DNA of 39,584 nucleotides. Source: RUG563 sp045590215 (GTDB taxonomy: Bacteria > Bacillota > Clostridia > Christensenellales > Aristaeellaceae). Both the position numbers and the translations under genes were made by a program. Where the stretch lies: assembly GCA_045590215.1 (NCBI GenBank), contig JAZNQO010000037.1:1-39584 (forward strand), written 5' to 3'. The notes under the pieces are model-generated. The model had not been told where the DNA came from, ran no database searches, and saw nothing but the letters and a program-made list of their open reading frames with translations. Shown here piece by piece: positions 33,075 to 39,584 of the stretch. Position 1 is the first letter of the stretch. Every line of letters begins with the position of its first letter.

Positions 33075-34061
33075 ATGAACCCGATATATCTGAATTTGCC
33101 ATTTTTTGCTGAACCCGTGTCCTTGTACGGTGTGCTGGCGGTTCTGTTTATCCTGGTTGCCATGGTGATCAGCTTTTTGAGCAGCATGGCATCGGGGCTG
33201 AAAAGAAATCGCCACATGGCGGTGTATACCCTGCTTGCTTTGGCACTGGGGCTGTTTTTCGGCCGTCTCATTTACTGTGCCGTCATGTATAACCTGATGT
33301 TTTTTGACGCCATGGGCTATTTCAGCGGCTATGGAGCATTTTTCAATCCCTTCCTTGGCAGCCTGAACATGGGCGGTATTTTGATTGGCGTGCTGCTGGC
33401 AGCTCCCCTCTCCGCCCTGCTGACAAAAGAAAAAGCAGCCTCTTTTGCAGATGCCGCCGTGCTGCCCGGATTGCTTTTGTATGCCGGTATGCGATGGATT
33501 GAGCCTCTCAGCGGTCAAGGGTATGGCGATCTTGTGGAAAACCCACTATTTGCTTTCTCTCCGCTGTGCCTAGTAAACGACTATGGCGAATGGACGCTGT
33601 CCGTCTGCTTCATTGAAGCCGTAGCGGCTTTGGTGCTGCTGATCGTGCTTCTCTTCCTGCGCAAAAAGGCAATCCGCCCTGGCAGCCTTTTTCTGTATGC
33701 CATTGCTCTTTTTGCCCCCACACAGATGTTTGCTGAACTTTTCCGGCAGGATGATGTGCTGTACATTCTGGTTTTCGCCAGCGTTTCTCTGCTTTGCCTG
33801 GTAACCGTGCTGGTATTGAGCCAGTTTGCCCTGCTCCTGCGTGCCCGGAAGGATGGCATGAAAACCTCTCACGCCATCGGCGAAGGTTTACTGATGCTAT
33901 TGGGTGTTATCGTATGTGTGGGTGGTGTTTTCGCTCTGGACAAAACCAATATCCCCGATTTGTATATCTACATCGTGATGGCACTTGCCCTGATGGGCAT
34001 GGTTGTTCTTTTCTGCCAACGCATTGCAAAGGAAGATAAGAGAAAACCCATCATAGCATAA
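33075..34061 (+). CDS. Lgt-like polytopic membrane protein lacking the HGG histidine
   Basis: The 328-residue protein has about seven to eight helices in the order of prolipoprotein diacylglyceryl transferase. Matching blocks are LFFGRLIYCAVMYN (Lgt: GRLFYVxFYN), GSLNMGGILIGV (Lgt: GGMSFHGGLIGV), AVLPGLLLYAGMRWIEPLSG (Lgt: GRIGNFINGE), LSVCFIEA (Lgt: PTFLYE) and FAELFRQDD (Lgt: FFIEFFRxPD). The essential His of HGG is Met99 here, and the GNF core is lost, while Arg140 and Arg224 stay. I infer a non-transferase paralogue, perhaps a lipid-binding protein acting with the secreted NAGPA enzyme encoded 12 bases upstream. GGGAGG precedes the ATG. Confidence 0.7.
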   Translation: MNPIYLNLPFFAEPVSLYGVLAVLFILVAMVISFLSSMASGLKRNRHMAVYTLLALALGLFFGRLIYCAVMYNLMFFDAMGYFSGYGAFFNPFLGSLNMGGILIGVLLAAPLSALLTKEKAASFADAAVLPGLLLYAGMRWIEPLSGQGYGDLVENPLFAFSPLCLVNDYGEWTLSVCFIEAVAALVLLIVLLFLRKKAIRPGSLFLYAIALFAPTQMFAELFRQDDVLYILVFASVSLLCLVTVLVLSQFALLLRARKDGMKTSHAIGEGLLMLLGVIVCVGGVFALDKTNIPDLYIYIVMALALMGMVVLFCQRIAKEDKRKPIIA

Positions 34062-34085
34062 AAAAGGACCGAGAGGTCCTTTTTT
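34060..34085. terminator. Bidirectional terminator between the Lgt-like gene and sfsA
   Basis: AAAAAAGGACC-GAGA-GGTCCTTTTTT is symmetric, with a T-run on each strand and a GNRA-type loop. The two convergent genes end within its arms. Confidence 0.95.
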
Positions 34086-34762
34086 CATAACAACACTTGC
34101 ACTGGTGCATCCAGCTTCATGCCCTTTTCGGTCACCATGCAATCATAGGCCAGCACCTGCACGCCGGTGGCACGCGCTTCCCGAAGGGCTTTTCCAAAGG
34201 CCGGGTGCATTTCATCGTGGGGAGAAAAGCCATGCACCCCCTTCATCTGAATCACAAAAAGAGCGGTGGCTTTGTGCCCTTCCTCAATGCAACGAATCAG
34301 CGTGTGCAAATGCTTGATGCCCCGTTCCGTGGGCGCATCGGGAAACAGGGCCAGCCCCTCCTTTTCCAGCGTCACGCCCTTTACCTCCACAAAATGCTTG
34401 CCGTCTTCCGTATCCACGCAAAAGTCCAGCCGGGATTCCCCATGCGTCACTTCCGGCTTTACGTTCTTCACGCCGGGCAATATGCGCCACAGGGCTTCCC
34501 CGGCCGCATGGTTTGGGGCTTGGCTGTCCATATTGATAAATAAATCCCCTTTTTGCACGGCCACCAAATCATATTTTGTTTTCCGCAGGGGGTTTTGAGA
34601 AACGCTCAAGGTCACTTTCGCCCCCGGTACCAATAACTCCCGGCACCTGCCCGTGTTTTTTACATGGCAAATTTCCGCTGTGCCGTCCACTTCCACATAG
34701 GCAATAAACCGATTGGGACGGGATAGAAAAATGCCTTCCTTCGTTTCTTGATACAATTGCAA
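34085..34762 (-). CDS. sfsA: SfsA family DNA/RNA nuclease-like protein
   Basis: The product (about 225 residues) matches SfsA throughout: GIFLSRPNRFIAYVEVDG, CHVKNTGRCRELLVPGAKV, TKYDLVAVQKGDLFINMDSQAPN, ESRLDFCVDTEDGKHFVEVKGVTLE, LFPDAPTERGIKHLHTLI and ALFVIQMKGVHGFSPHDEMHPAFGKALREA. SfsA has an OB-like and a nuclease-like (PD-D/ExK) domain; the Asp and the Glu and Lys in LDFC...VEVKG fit the latter. Its role is not settled. No ATG is available. The best start is TTG 34762, 6 bases after GAGGTG; GTG 34771 and TTG 34756 are alternatives. Confidence 0.9.
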   Translation of the reverse strand: MQLYQETKEGIFLSRPNRFIAYVEVDGTAEICHVKNTGRCRELLVPGAKVTLSVSQNPLRKTKYDLVAVQKGDLFINMDSQAPNHAAGEALWRILPGVKNVKPEVTHGESRLDFCVDTEDGKHFVEVKGVTLEKEGLALFPDAPTERGIKHLHTLIRCIEEGHKATALFVIQMKGVHGFSPHDEMHPAFGKALREARATGVQVLAYDCMVTEKGMKLDAPVQVLL

Positions 34763-34781
34763 TGCCTTCACCTCGCTATGG

Positions 34782-34811
34782 ATTATACCACGTTTTCCCT
34801 CCTTGAAACAA
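34782..34811 (-). promoter_or_regulatory. Promoter of sfsA
   Basis: TATAAT (34787-34782) with TTGTTT (34811-34806) at an 18-base spacing. Transcription would start only about 10-15 bases before the start codon. Confidence 0.6.
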
Positions 34812-34821
34812 CCACCCCCCC

Positions 34822-34850
34822 TTGCCAATGCGTACCATTTATGGTATGAT
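34822..34850 (+). promoter_or_regulatory. Promoter of the GlpA-like oxidoreductase operon
   Basis: TTGCCA (34822-34827) and TATGAT (34845-34850) have a 17-base spacer, 44 bases before the start. It is divergent from the sfsA promoter, with the two -35 boxes about 10 bases apart. Confidence 0.85.
34833..34846. promoter_or_regulatory. Candidate operator: 14-base palindrome
   Basis: TACCAT-TT-ATGGTA is a perfect 6-2-6 inverted repeat in the spacer and over the first bases of the -10 box. The position suits a repressor site. I cannot assign a regulator. Confidence 0.45.
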
Positions 34851-34894
34851 AAAAATTGGATGTATACAAGATGTGTGAAAGGAATGAGCTTCTC

Positions 34895-36325
34895 ATGTAT
34901 GACATTGCCATTATCGGTTGCGGCGTAATCGGAGCTGCCGCTGCCTTTGAATTATCCAAATATCAGCTGAAGATTGCCGTACTAGAAAAGGAAAACGATA
35001 TTGCCATGGGGGCAACCCGTGCCAACAGTGCCATCATCCACGCAGGCTATGACCCGGAGCCCGGTACCCTCATGGCCCGGCTCAACGTGCAAGGCTGCGC
35101 CATGGCGGAACAGCTTTGCAAGGATTTGTCCGTCCCCTATCAGAAGGTGGGCTCCTTGGTGCTGGCCTTTTCCGAAAGTGAGATGAAAACGGTGGAAAAG
35201 CTGTATGACCGGGGCGTGAAAAACGGCGTGCCGGATCTGCAGGTGCTGACCAAAGAAGAAGTGCTGGAAAAAGAGCCTTATGTGAGCCATGAAGTGATGG
35301 GAGCCCTTTGGGCACCCTCTGCCGGTATCATCAATCCCTGGGATTACGCCTTGGCCTTTGCCGAAGTGGCAGTGCAAAACGGCGTAGAAATGCACCTTCG
35401 CACCAAAGTGGAAGGCATCGAAAAGAAGGAAGACCATTACTCCATCCGCACAAACAAATGTGATATCAAAGCCAAGTATATCATCAACGCTGCCGGGGTG
35501 AACAGCGGTAACGTGCATGAAATGGTGGCGAAAAAGACCTTCACCATCAAGCCCAACCGGGGTGAATATTACCTGATGGATAAGTGTGAAGTGGTGCGTG
35601 CAAACAGCGTCCTTTTCCAGTGCCCCAATGAAAACGGCAAGGGCGTGCTGGTTTCCCCCACGGTGGGCGGCAATCTGATCGTTGGCCCCAATGCGGAAGC
35701 CGTTTCGGGTGAAAAGGATGTGCATAACACCGCTTCCGGCATGGCCTTTGTGCAGAAAATGGCAGCCAAGTCCGTCCCCTCCATTGACTACCGCAACTCC
35801 ATCCGCAATTTCGCCGGTGTCCGTGCCAATCTGGACAAGGATGAATTCCAGATCGGCATTGCCGCTGATAACTTTATTGATTTGGCCGGCATCAAATCCC
35901 CCGGCTTGTCTTCCGCCCCGGCTATTGCGCTGGAATGTGTGAAATTATTGAAACAATGCGGTCTTTCCCTTGTTGCCAAGGAAAACCCTGTCACCACAAG
36001 GAAAAAGATCCGCTTCCGTAAGCTGAACGCCGAAGACAAGCAAAAAGCCATCGAAGAAAATCCCCTCTATGGCCGGGTCATCTGCCGGTGCGAAACCATC
36101 ACCGAAGGGGAAATCGTGGATGCCATCCATTCCCCCATCCCCCCTTGCAGCGTGGACGGCATCAAACGCCGTGCAGGCAGCGGCATGGGGCGGTGTCAGG
36201 GCGGCTTCTGCGGCCCCCGTGTGCTGGATATTTTGAGCCGGGAGCTGCATATCAGCCCCATGGAAGTTTTGCAGGACGGCGACGGCAGTATCATCCTCAT
36301 GAACGAAACAAAGAAGGAGGCGTAA
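34895..36325 (+). CDS. GlpA/LhgO-type FAD-dependent dehydrogenase with BFD-like [2Fe-2S] domain
   Basis: The 476-residue protein starts with an FAD Rossmann motif (DIAIIGCGVIGAAAAFEL) followed by the DAO fold (MGATRANSAIIHAGYDPEPGTL, FTIKPNRGEYYLMD, GGNLIVGPNA, RNFAGVRANL, SPGLSSAPAIALECV). The C-terminal BFD-like domain has Cys397, Cys399, Cys434 and Cys439 (CRC...CQGGFC), a [2Fe-2S] site. This matches the anaerobic glycerol-3-phosphate dehydrogenase group; glpK or glpF is not adjacent, so another 2-hydroxyacid or polyol substrate is possible. ATG 34895 follows AAAGGA; the longer frame from 34856 begins in the leader. It forms a three-part complex candidate with the next two genes. Confidence 0.88.
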   Translation: MYDIAIIGCGVIGAAAAFELSKYQLKIAVLEKENDIAMGATRANSAIIHAGYDPEPGTLMARLNVQGCAMAEQLCKDLSVPYQKVGSLVLAFSESEMKTVEKLYDRGVKNGVPDLQVLTKEEVLEKEPYVSHEVMGALWAPSAGIINPWDYALAFAEVAVQNGVEMHLRTKVEGIEKKEDHYSIRTNKCDIKAKYIINAAGVNSGNVHEMVAKKTFTIKPNRGEYYLMDKCEVVRANSVLFQCPNENGKGVLVSPTVGGNLIVGPNAEAVSGEKDVHNTASGMAFVQKMAAKSVPSIDYRNSIRNFAGVRANLDKDEFQIGIAADNFIDLAGIKSPGLSSAPAIALECVKLLKQCGLSLVAKENPVTTRKKIRFRKLNAEDKQKAIEENPLYGRVICRCETITEGEIVDAIHSPIPPCSVDGIKRRAGSGMGRCQGGFCGPRVLDILSRELHISPMEVLQDGDGSIILMNETKKEA

Positions 36326-36329
36326 GGCC

Positions 36330-37586
36330 ATGAAATATGATCTCATCGTGGTGGGCGGCGGCCCGGCTGGGCTGGCAGCGGCCAACAGTGCTTATGAAAA
36401 GGGTCTGCGCAATATCCTGATTGTGGAACGTGACAAGGAGCTGGGCGGCATCCTGAACCAGTGCATTCATAACGGCTTTGGCCTCCACCGCTTCAAGGAA
36501 GAGCTGACGGGACCCGAATACGCCCATCGCTTCATTGAAATGCTGAAGGACACGAACGTGCAAGTGATGTGCGATACCATGGTGCTGAATGTGACGGATG
36601 AAAAGCAAGTCCACGTCATCAACACCGAAAAGGGCTATCAGGTTTTGGAAGCCAACGCCGTCATCCTCTCCATGGGCTGCCGGGAGCGCACAAGGGGTGC
36701 CATTGCCATCCCCGGCCATCGCCCGGCAGGGGTGTTCACCGCCGGCAGTGCCCAGCGGTATCTGAACATGGAAGGGTATATGGTGGGCAAGCGTGTGGTG
36801 ATCCTCGGCAGTGGCGATATCGGCCTTATCATGGCTCGCCGCATGACGCTGGAAGGGGCCAAGGTGCTGGCCTGTGTGGAAGTGATGCCCTATTCCGGCG
36901 GCCTGATGCGCAACATCGTCCAGTGCCTGAACGATTATGATATTCCTCTCTATCTTTCCCACACCATCACCGATATCAAGGCCGAAAACGGCCGGGTATC
37001 CCATGTAACGGTGTCAAAAGTGGACGAAAAGCGCAGCCCCATCCCCGGCACAGAAATGGAATTTGACTGCGATACAGTGCTGCTCTCCGTAGGCCTGATT
37101 CCGGAAAACGAGCTCACAAGGGGTGCCGGCATCCAAATGGACAGCCGCACAAACGGGGCTATCGTTTATGAAAACATGGAAACTTCCATCCCCGGCGTGT
37201 TTGCCTGCGGCAACGTTGTGCATGTGCATGACCTTGTGGACTATGTTTCTCAGGAAAGCGAGCGTGCCGGGGCAGCCGCTGCGGATTATGTAATGAATCC
37301 CAAGGAAAACGAAGAAGCCCTGCAATTGCAAAACGGCAACGGCGTCAGCTATACCGTGCCCCAACAGATTCGTGTGAACCGCATCGAAAAGGCGGTGGAC
37401 GTTTTCTTCCGGGTGCGGATGGTATACGGCAACAGCCTGATTGAAGTGACCGATGGCGAAAAGGTGCTCTGCTCCTTCAAGCGGGATCACATGGCTCCCG
37501 GTGAAATGGAGCAAGTGAAGCTCCCCCGTGTGCTCCTTGACAAAGCATCCGGCAACACCATCACCGTCAGCGTAAAGGAGGCGTAA
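36330..37586 (+). CDS. FAD/NAD(P)-binding oxidoreductase (GlpA-associated)
   Basis: The 418-residue protein has an FAD site (DLIVVGGGPAGLAAANSAYEKG), the partner motif ELGGILNQCIHNGFGLHRFKEELTGPEY with a Cys suited to redox chemistry, a second nucleotide-binding motif (VVILGSGDIGLIMARRM, about 153-169), and the C-terminal FAD motif PGVFACGNVVHVHDLVDYVSQESERAG. A smaller C-terminal region (about 315-418) follows. It probably passes electrons between the GlpA-like dehydrogenase and NAD(P) or another carrier. The ATG is 4 bases after the upstream stop, with GGAGGCG before it. Confidence 0.9.
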   Translation: MKYDLIVVGGGPAGLAAANSAYEKGLRNILIVERDKELGGILNQCIHNGFGLHRFKEELTGPEYAHRFIEMLKDTNVQVMCDTMVLNVTDEKQVHVINTEKGYQVLEANAVILSMGCRERTRGAIAIPGHRPAGVFTAGSAQRYLNMEGYMVGKRVVILGSGDIGLIMARRMTLEGAKVLACVEVMPYSGGLMRNIVQCLNDYDIPLYLSHTITDIKAENGRVSHVTVSKVDEKRSPIPGTEMEFDCDTVLLSVGLIPENELTRGAGIQMDSRTNGAIVYENMETSIPGVFACGNVVHVHDLVDYVSQESERAGAAAADYVMNPKENEEALQLQNGNGVSYTVPQQIRVNRIEKAVDVFFRVRMVYGNSLIEVTDGEKVLCSFKRDHMAPGEMEQVKLPRVLLDKASGNTITVSVKEA

Positions 37587-37590
37587 CAGC

Positions 37591-37935
37591 ATGAAGGAAC
37601 TGGTTTGCATCGTATGCCCCAAGGGCTGCCGTCTGCACGTGGATGATGAAAACGGTTTCGCCGTTTCCGGCCATTCCTGCCCCCGGGGCGAAGCCTACGG
37701 CAAAAACGAAATCCAAAACCCCACAAGGGTTCTGACCTCCACGGTGAAACTAGCAGGCGGCCTCTATCGCCGCTGCCCGGTCAAAACCAATAAAGCCGTG
37801 CCCAAAGGCAAGCTTTTTGACATCATGCAGGCACTGAACGCCGTGGAAATCGCATCCCCCGTGCAGGTGGGTCAGGTGATTCTCAAAAATGTCTGCGGCA
37901 CCGATGCCGATATCATTGCAACCAAAGCTCTGTGA
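37591..37935 (+). CDS. DUF1667 Cys-rich small protein
   Basis: The 114-residue protein fits DUF1667, found with GlpA-like and FAD/NAD oxidoreductases in Bacillota. Cys6, Cys9, Cys13 and Cys30 (CIVCPKGC...HSCPRG) make a likely Fe-S or zinc site, and Cys62 and Cys102 are further conserved-looking positions. A role as electron-transfer subunit of the dehydrogenase complex is inferred from gene order: the gene starts 4 bases after the oxidoreductase with AAAGGAGGCG upstream. Confidence 0.88.
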   Translation: MKELVCIVCPKGCRLHVDDENGFAVSGHSCPRGEAYGKNEIQNPTRVLTSTVKLAGGLYRRCPVKTNKAVPKGKLFDIMQALNAVEIASPVQVGQVILKNVCGTDADIIATKAL

Positions 37936-37942
37936 GGCTTTT

Positions 37943-38746
37943 ATGAACATGCAAGAAACCTTCCGCAGCAAAAAGCTGTATCTGTTGGACATGGACGGCA
38001 CCCTCTATCTGGACGAAGATTTGTTTCCCCATTGCCTTGATTTTCTGAACGTCATCAGGGAGCGTGGGGGCAATTACCTCTTCCTTACCAATAATTCCTC
38101 CAAATCCGTGTCCAAATATGTGGAAAAGCTATCTCGCCTTGGCATCACCGCCACGGAAAGCGATTTTTTCACCTCCACCGATGCCGCCTGCGCTTATCTC
38201 AAACGCAACTGGCAGGGCAGGAAAATCTACGCCCTTGGCACCGCTTCTTTCAAGGAGCAATTGCAAAAGGCTGGTTTCCCCATCACCGACCAATTGGAAG
38301 ACGATATTGACTGCCTGCTTATGGGCTATGATACGGAGCTCACTTACCGCAAGCTGGAAGACGCCTGCATCCTCCTTGGCAGGGGCGTCACTTATCTCGC
38401 CACCAATCCCGATTGGGTGTGCCCCACTTCCTACGGCTCCGCGCCCGACTGCGGCTCCTTCGCCCAGATGCTGGAACACGCTACCGGCCGCCTGCCCTAT
38501 TTCATCGGCAAGCCCCGGCCTGCCATTGCGGAGCTGGCCATGGAAAAGATGGGCTGCAGGAAGGAAGACGCTGTGCTCATTGGCGACAGGCTTTATACCG
38601 ATATTGCCTGCGGCGTCAATGCCGGGATTACTACCTGCCTTGTGCTCAGCGGCGAAGCCACCTTGAAAGATCTCGAAGAATCGGACGTAAAGCCCACCTT
38701 TGTCTGCCAGGATATTGCAGAAATTTTTAGGCTGCTTATCGGCTGA
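37943..38746 (+). CDS. HAD-IIA family phosphatase (NagD/AraL-like)
   Basis: The 267-residue protein has the HAD motifs: nucleophile Asp in YLLDMDGTLYLDEDLFP (motif I), FLTNNSSKS (motif II), Lys in IGKPRPAIAELAMEKMG (motif III) and VLIGDRLYTDIACGVNAGI (motif IV). The cap between motifs II and III is the C2A type of NagD and p-nitrophenylphosphatases. NagD-like enzymes dephosphorylate sugar phosphates, and one branch (phosphoglycolate or glycerol-3-phosphate phosphatase) would suit the GlpA-like neighbours, by inference. ATG 37943 has GAGG upstream; it begins 7 bases after the DUF1667 stop. The longer frame overlaps the upstream gene and lacks homology. Confidence 0.9.
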   Translation: MNMQETFRSKKLYLLDMDGTLYLDEDLFPHCLDFLNVIRERGGNYLFLTNNSSKSVSKYVEKLSRLGITATESDFFTSTDAACAYLKRNWQGRKIYALGTASFKEQLQKAGFPITDQLEDDIDCLLMGYDTELTYRKLEDACILLGRGVTYLATNPDWVCPTSYGSAPDCGSFAQMLEHATGRLPYFIGKPRPAIAELAMEKMGCRKEDAVLIGDRLYTDIACGVNAGITTCLVLSGEATLKDLEESDVKPTFVCQDIAEIFRLLIG

Positions 38747-38756
38747 AATTTTGTAC

Positions 38757-38786
38757 TTGACAGGCCGTGTTCCCCGGCGTTATAAT
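38757..38786 (+). promoter_or_regulatory. Promoter of thrS
   Basis: Both hexamers are perfect consensus, TTGACA (38757-38762) and TATAAT (38781-38786), with an 18-base spacer. It lies 10 bases after the HAD gene and drives the T-box leader. Confidence 0.9.
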
Positions 38787-38789
38787 GCT

Positions 38790-39022
38790 TTTATCCTTTG
38801 GAATGACGGATGACATGTTTTCTGCAACCCCCTTTTTCAGAGAGTGTGCGGATGGTGCAAGCACATAAAAGGCCGCAGAAAAAACCACTTCCCGACTGAA
38901 GATCGCATAGGCAGGCGAAAGATGCCAAAAGGGGCTCTTCTCAAGAGCAACAAGGGTGGAACCGCGGGCGAAGAGAAATTCACGCTCGTCCCTTCATGAA
39001 AATGAATGGGGCGGGCGTTTTT
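38790..39022 (+). promoter_or_regulatory. Thr T-box riboswitch leader of thrS
   Basis: The T-box sequence AGGGTGGAACCGCG is at 38953-38966. Its TGGA bulge pairs with the tRNA end and implies a U discriminator base. Stem I elements lie upstream: AGAGAGT near 38840 and the distal GGATGGTGCAAGCAC near 38850. ACC at 38884-38886, just 3' of the distal stem in an A-rich loop, is the candidate specifier codon and fits threonine. Uncharged tRNA-Thr would stabilise the antiterminator and permit thrS transcription. This accounts for most of the 310-base gap before thrS. Confidence 0.92.
38982..39022 (+). terminator. Regulated terminator of the T-box leader
   Basis: A long GC-rich stem (38982-38997 with 39002-39018, some G-U pairs or bulges) and a GAAA loop are followed by TTTTT at 39018-39022. 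It competes with the antiterminator that holds the T-box sequence. Confidence 0.9.
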
Positions 39023-39056
39023 CATTGCTCCCCCAATACGAATGGAGGAAAAAACC

Positions 39057-39584
39057 ATGATCATTACCCTGAAAAACGGCTCCCGTGAATTTGAAAACGG
39101 CATGAATGCGCTGGACATCGCCGGCCAGCTGAGCCAGGATTTGAAAAAGCAGGCCATCTGTGCCCGTGTCAACGGCGAAATTCAGGAGCTGGTAAAGCCT
39201 ATTAACGAAGACTGTGACCTGGAAATCCTCACCTTTGAAGCGGACGAAGCCAAGAAAGTGCTGCGCCACACCGCATCCCATGTGCTGGCACAGGCCGTGA
39301 AAAAGCTGCGCCCCGAAGCCAAGCTGGCCATCGGCCCTGCCATCGACAACGGCTTCTATTATGACTTTGACGTGGACGAGCCCTTCACCCCCGACTTCCT
39401 CAAGGAAGTGGAGAAAGAAATGAGCCGCATCATTAAGAAGAACGACCGTCTGGAGCGGTTCGAGCTGCCCCGGGCCGAAGCCATCAAGATGATGGAAGAC
39501 CTGGGCGAGCCCTACAAGGTAGAGCTGATTCAGGATCTGCCCGAAGACGCCGCGCTGTCCTTCTACCGCCAGGGCGATTTCACC
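39057..39584 (+). CDS. thrS: Threonyl-tRNA synthetase, N-terminal part (cut by window edge)
   Basis: The first 176 residues of a normal ThrRS (about 640) are present. Residues 1-62 are the TGS domain (ITLKNGSREFENGMNALDIA). The editing domain follows, with the metal/editing motif HTASHVLAQAVKKLRP (HxxxH) and the signature IGPAIDNGFYYDFDVDEPFTPDFL. The frame is open to the window end. GGAGG lies about 9 bases before the ATG. Expression depends on the T-box leader. Confidence 0.97.
   Translation, partial: MIITLKNGSREFENGMNALDIAGQLSQDLKKQAICARVNGEIQELVKPINEDCDLEILTFEADEAKKVLRHTASHVLAQAVKKLRPEAKLAIGPAIDNGFYYDFDVDEPFTPDFLKEVEKEMSRIIKKNDRLERFELPRAEAIKMMEDLGEPYKVELIQDLPEDAALSFYRQGDFT

Noticed and set aside
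1..39584. Prophage, insertion sequence, integrase, toxin-antitoxin or defence island
   Set aside because: No transposase, integrase, phage structural, restriction or toxin-antitoxin motif was seen in any supported gene.

Overview
This is a chromosomal stretch of a Gram-positive-type bacterium, most likely an uncultured, probably gut-associated member of the Bacillota (class Clostridia is my best guess). The case rests on gene content: whiA followed by an HPr/Crh-type domain, mutS2 with a Smr domain, pepV, a T-box leader before thrS, a heterodimeric BmrC/BmrD-type ABC exporter, clostripain-family and NAGPA-type secreted proteins, and strong SigA-type promoters with purine-rich Shine-Dalgarno sites. 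Most of the window favours G/C in third codon positions. The first 4.3 kb looks less biased and more repetitive. No phage genes, transposases, tRNA, rRNA or CRISPR array were seen.

Layout. (1) 1-5.0 kb, minus strand, accessory: a very large secreted, multidomain adhesin-like protein, cut by the window edge inside a 26-residue poly-threonine linker, with a truncated ECF sigma factor upstream of it. (2) 5.0-14.8 kb, minus strand, core: a GNAT acetyltransferase; the murB-whiA-HPr/nucleotidyltransferase operon with its own consensus promoter and terminator; and a seven-gene operon (membrane protein, rsuA, rsmC-like, patB-like, pepV-like, mpg, manA) with overlapping or nearly touching genes. (3) Divergent promoters at 14.83-14.92 kb switch to the plus strand: ppi-zapA-U32 peptidase, then mutS2-response regulator-histidine kinase-ispE. 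(4) 23.7-34.1 kb: metallophosphoesterase plus DUF362 ferredoxin, a two-gene ABC exporter, a clostripain-like protease, and a NAGPA/Lgt-like pair, each unit with a clear promoter and nearly all ending in a good terminator. (5) 34.1-39.6 kb: sfsA (minus), divergent from a GlpA-like / FAD-NAD oxidoreductase / DUF1667 / HAD phosphatase operon, then thrS behind a Thr T-box leader.

The most unusual item is the protein at 5643-6671. A Crh-like HPr domain, with Ser46 kept and the catalytic His15 replaced by Asn, is fused in frame to a complete AadA-type nucleotidyltransferase. It starts directly after the whiA stop codon, where other Bacillota carry crh/HPr. Other points worth attention are a membrane protein with the Lgt layout but a Met in place of the HGG histidine, acidic-aromatic LFGWLEDD repeats at the start of the clostripain-like protease, perfect palindromes over two promoters (one resembling a Fur-type operator), a natural Glu-to-Asp change in one ABC subunit, and the truncated sigma factor.
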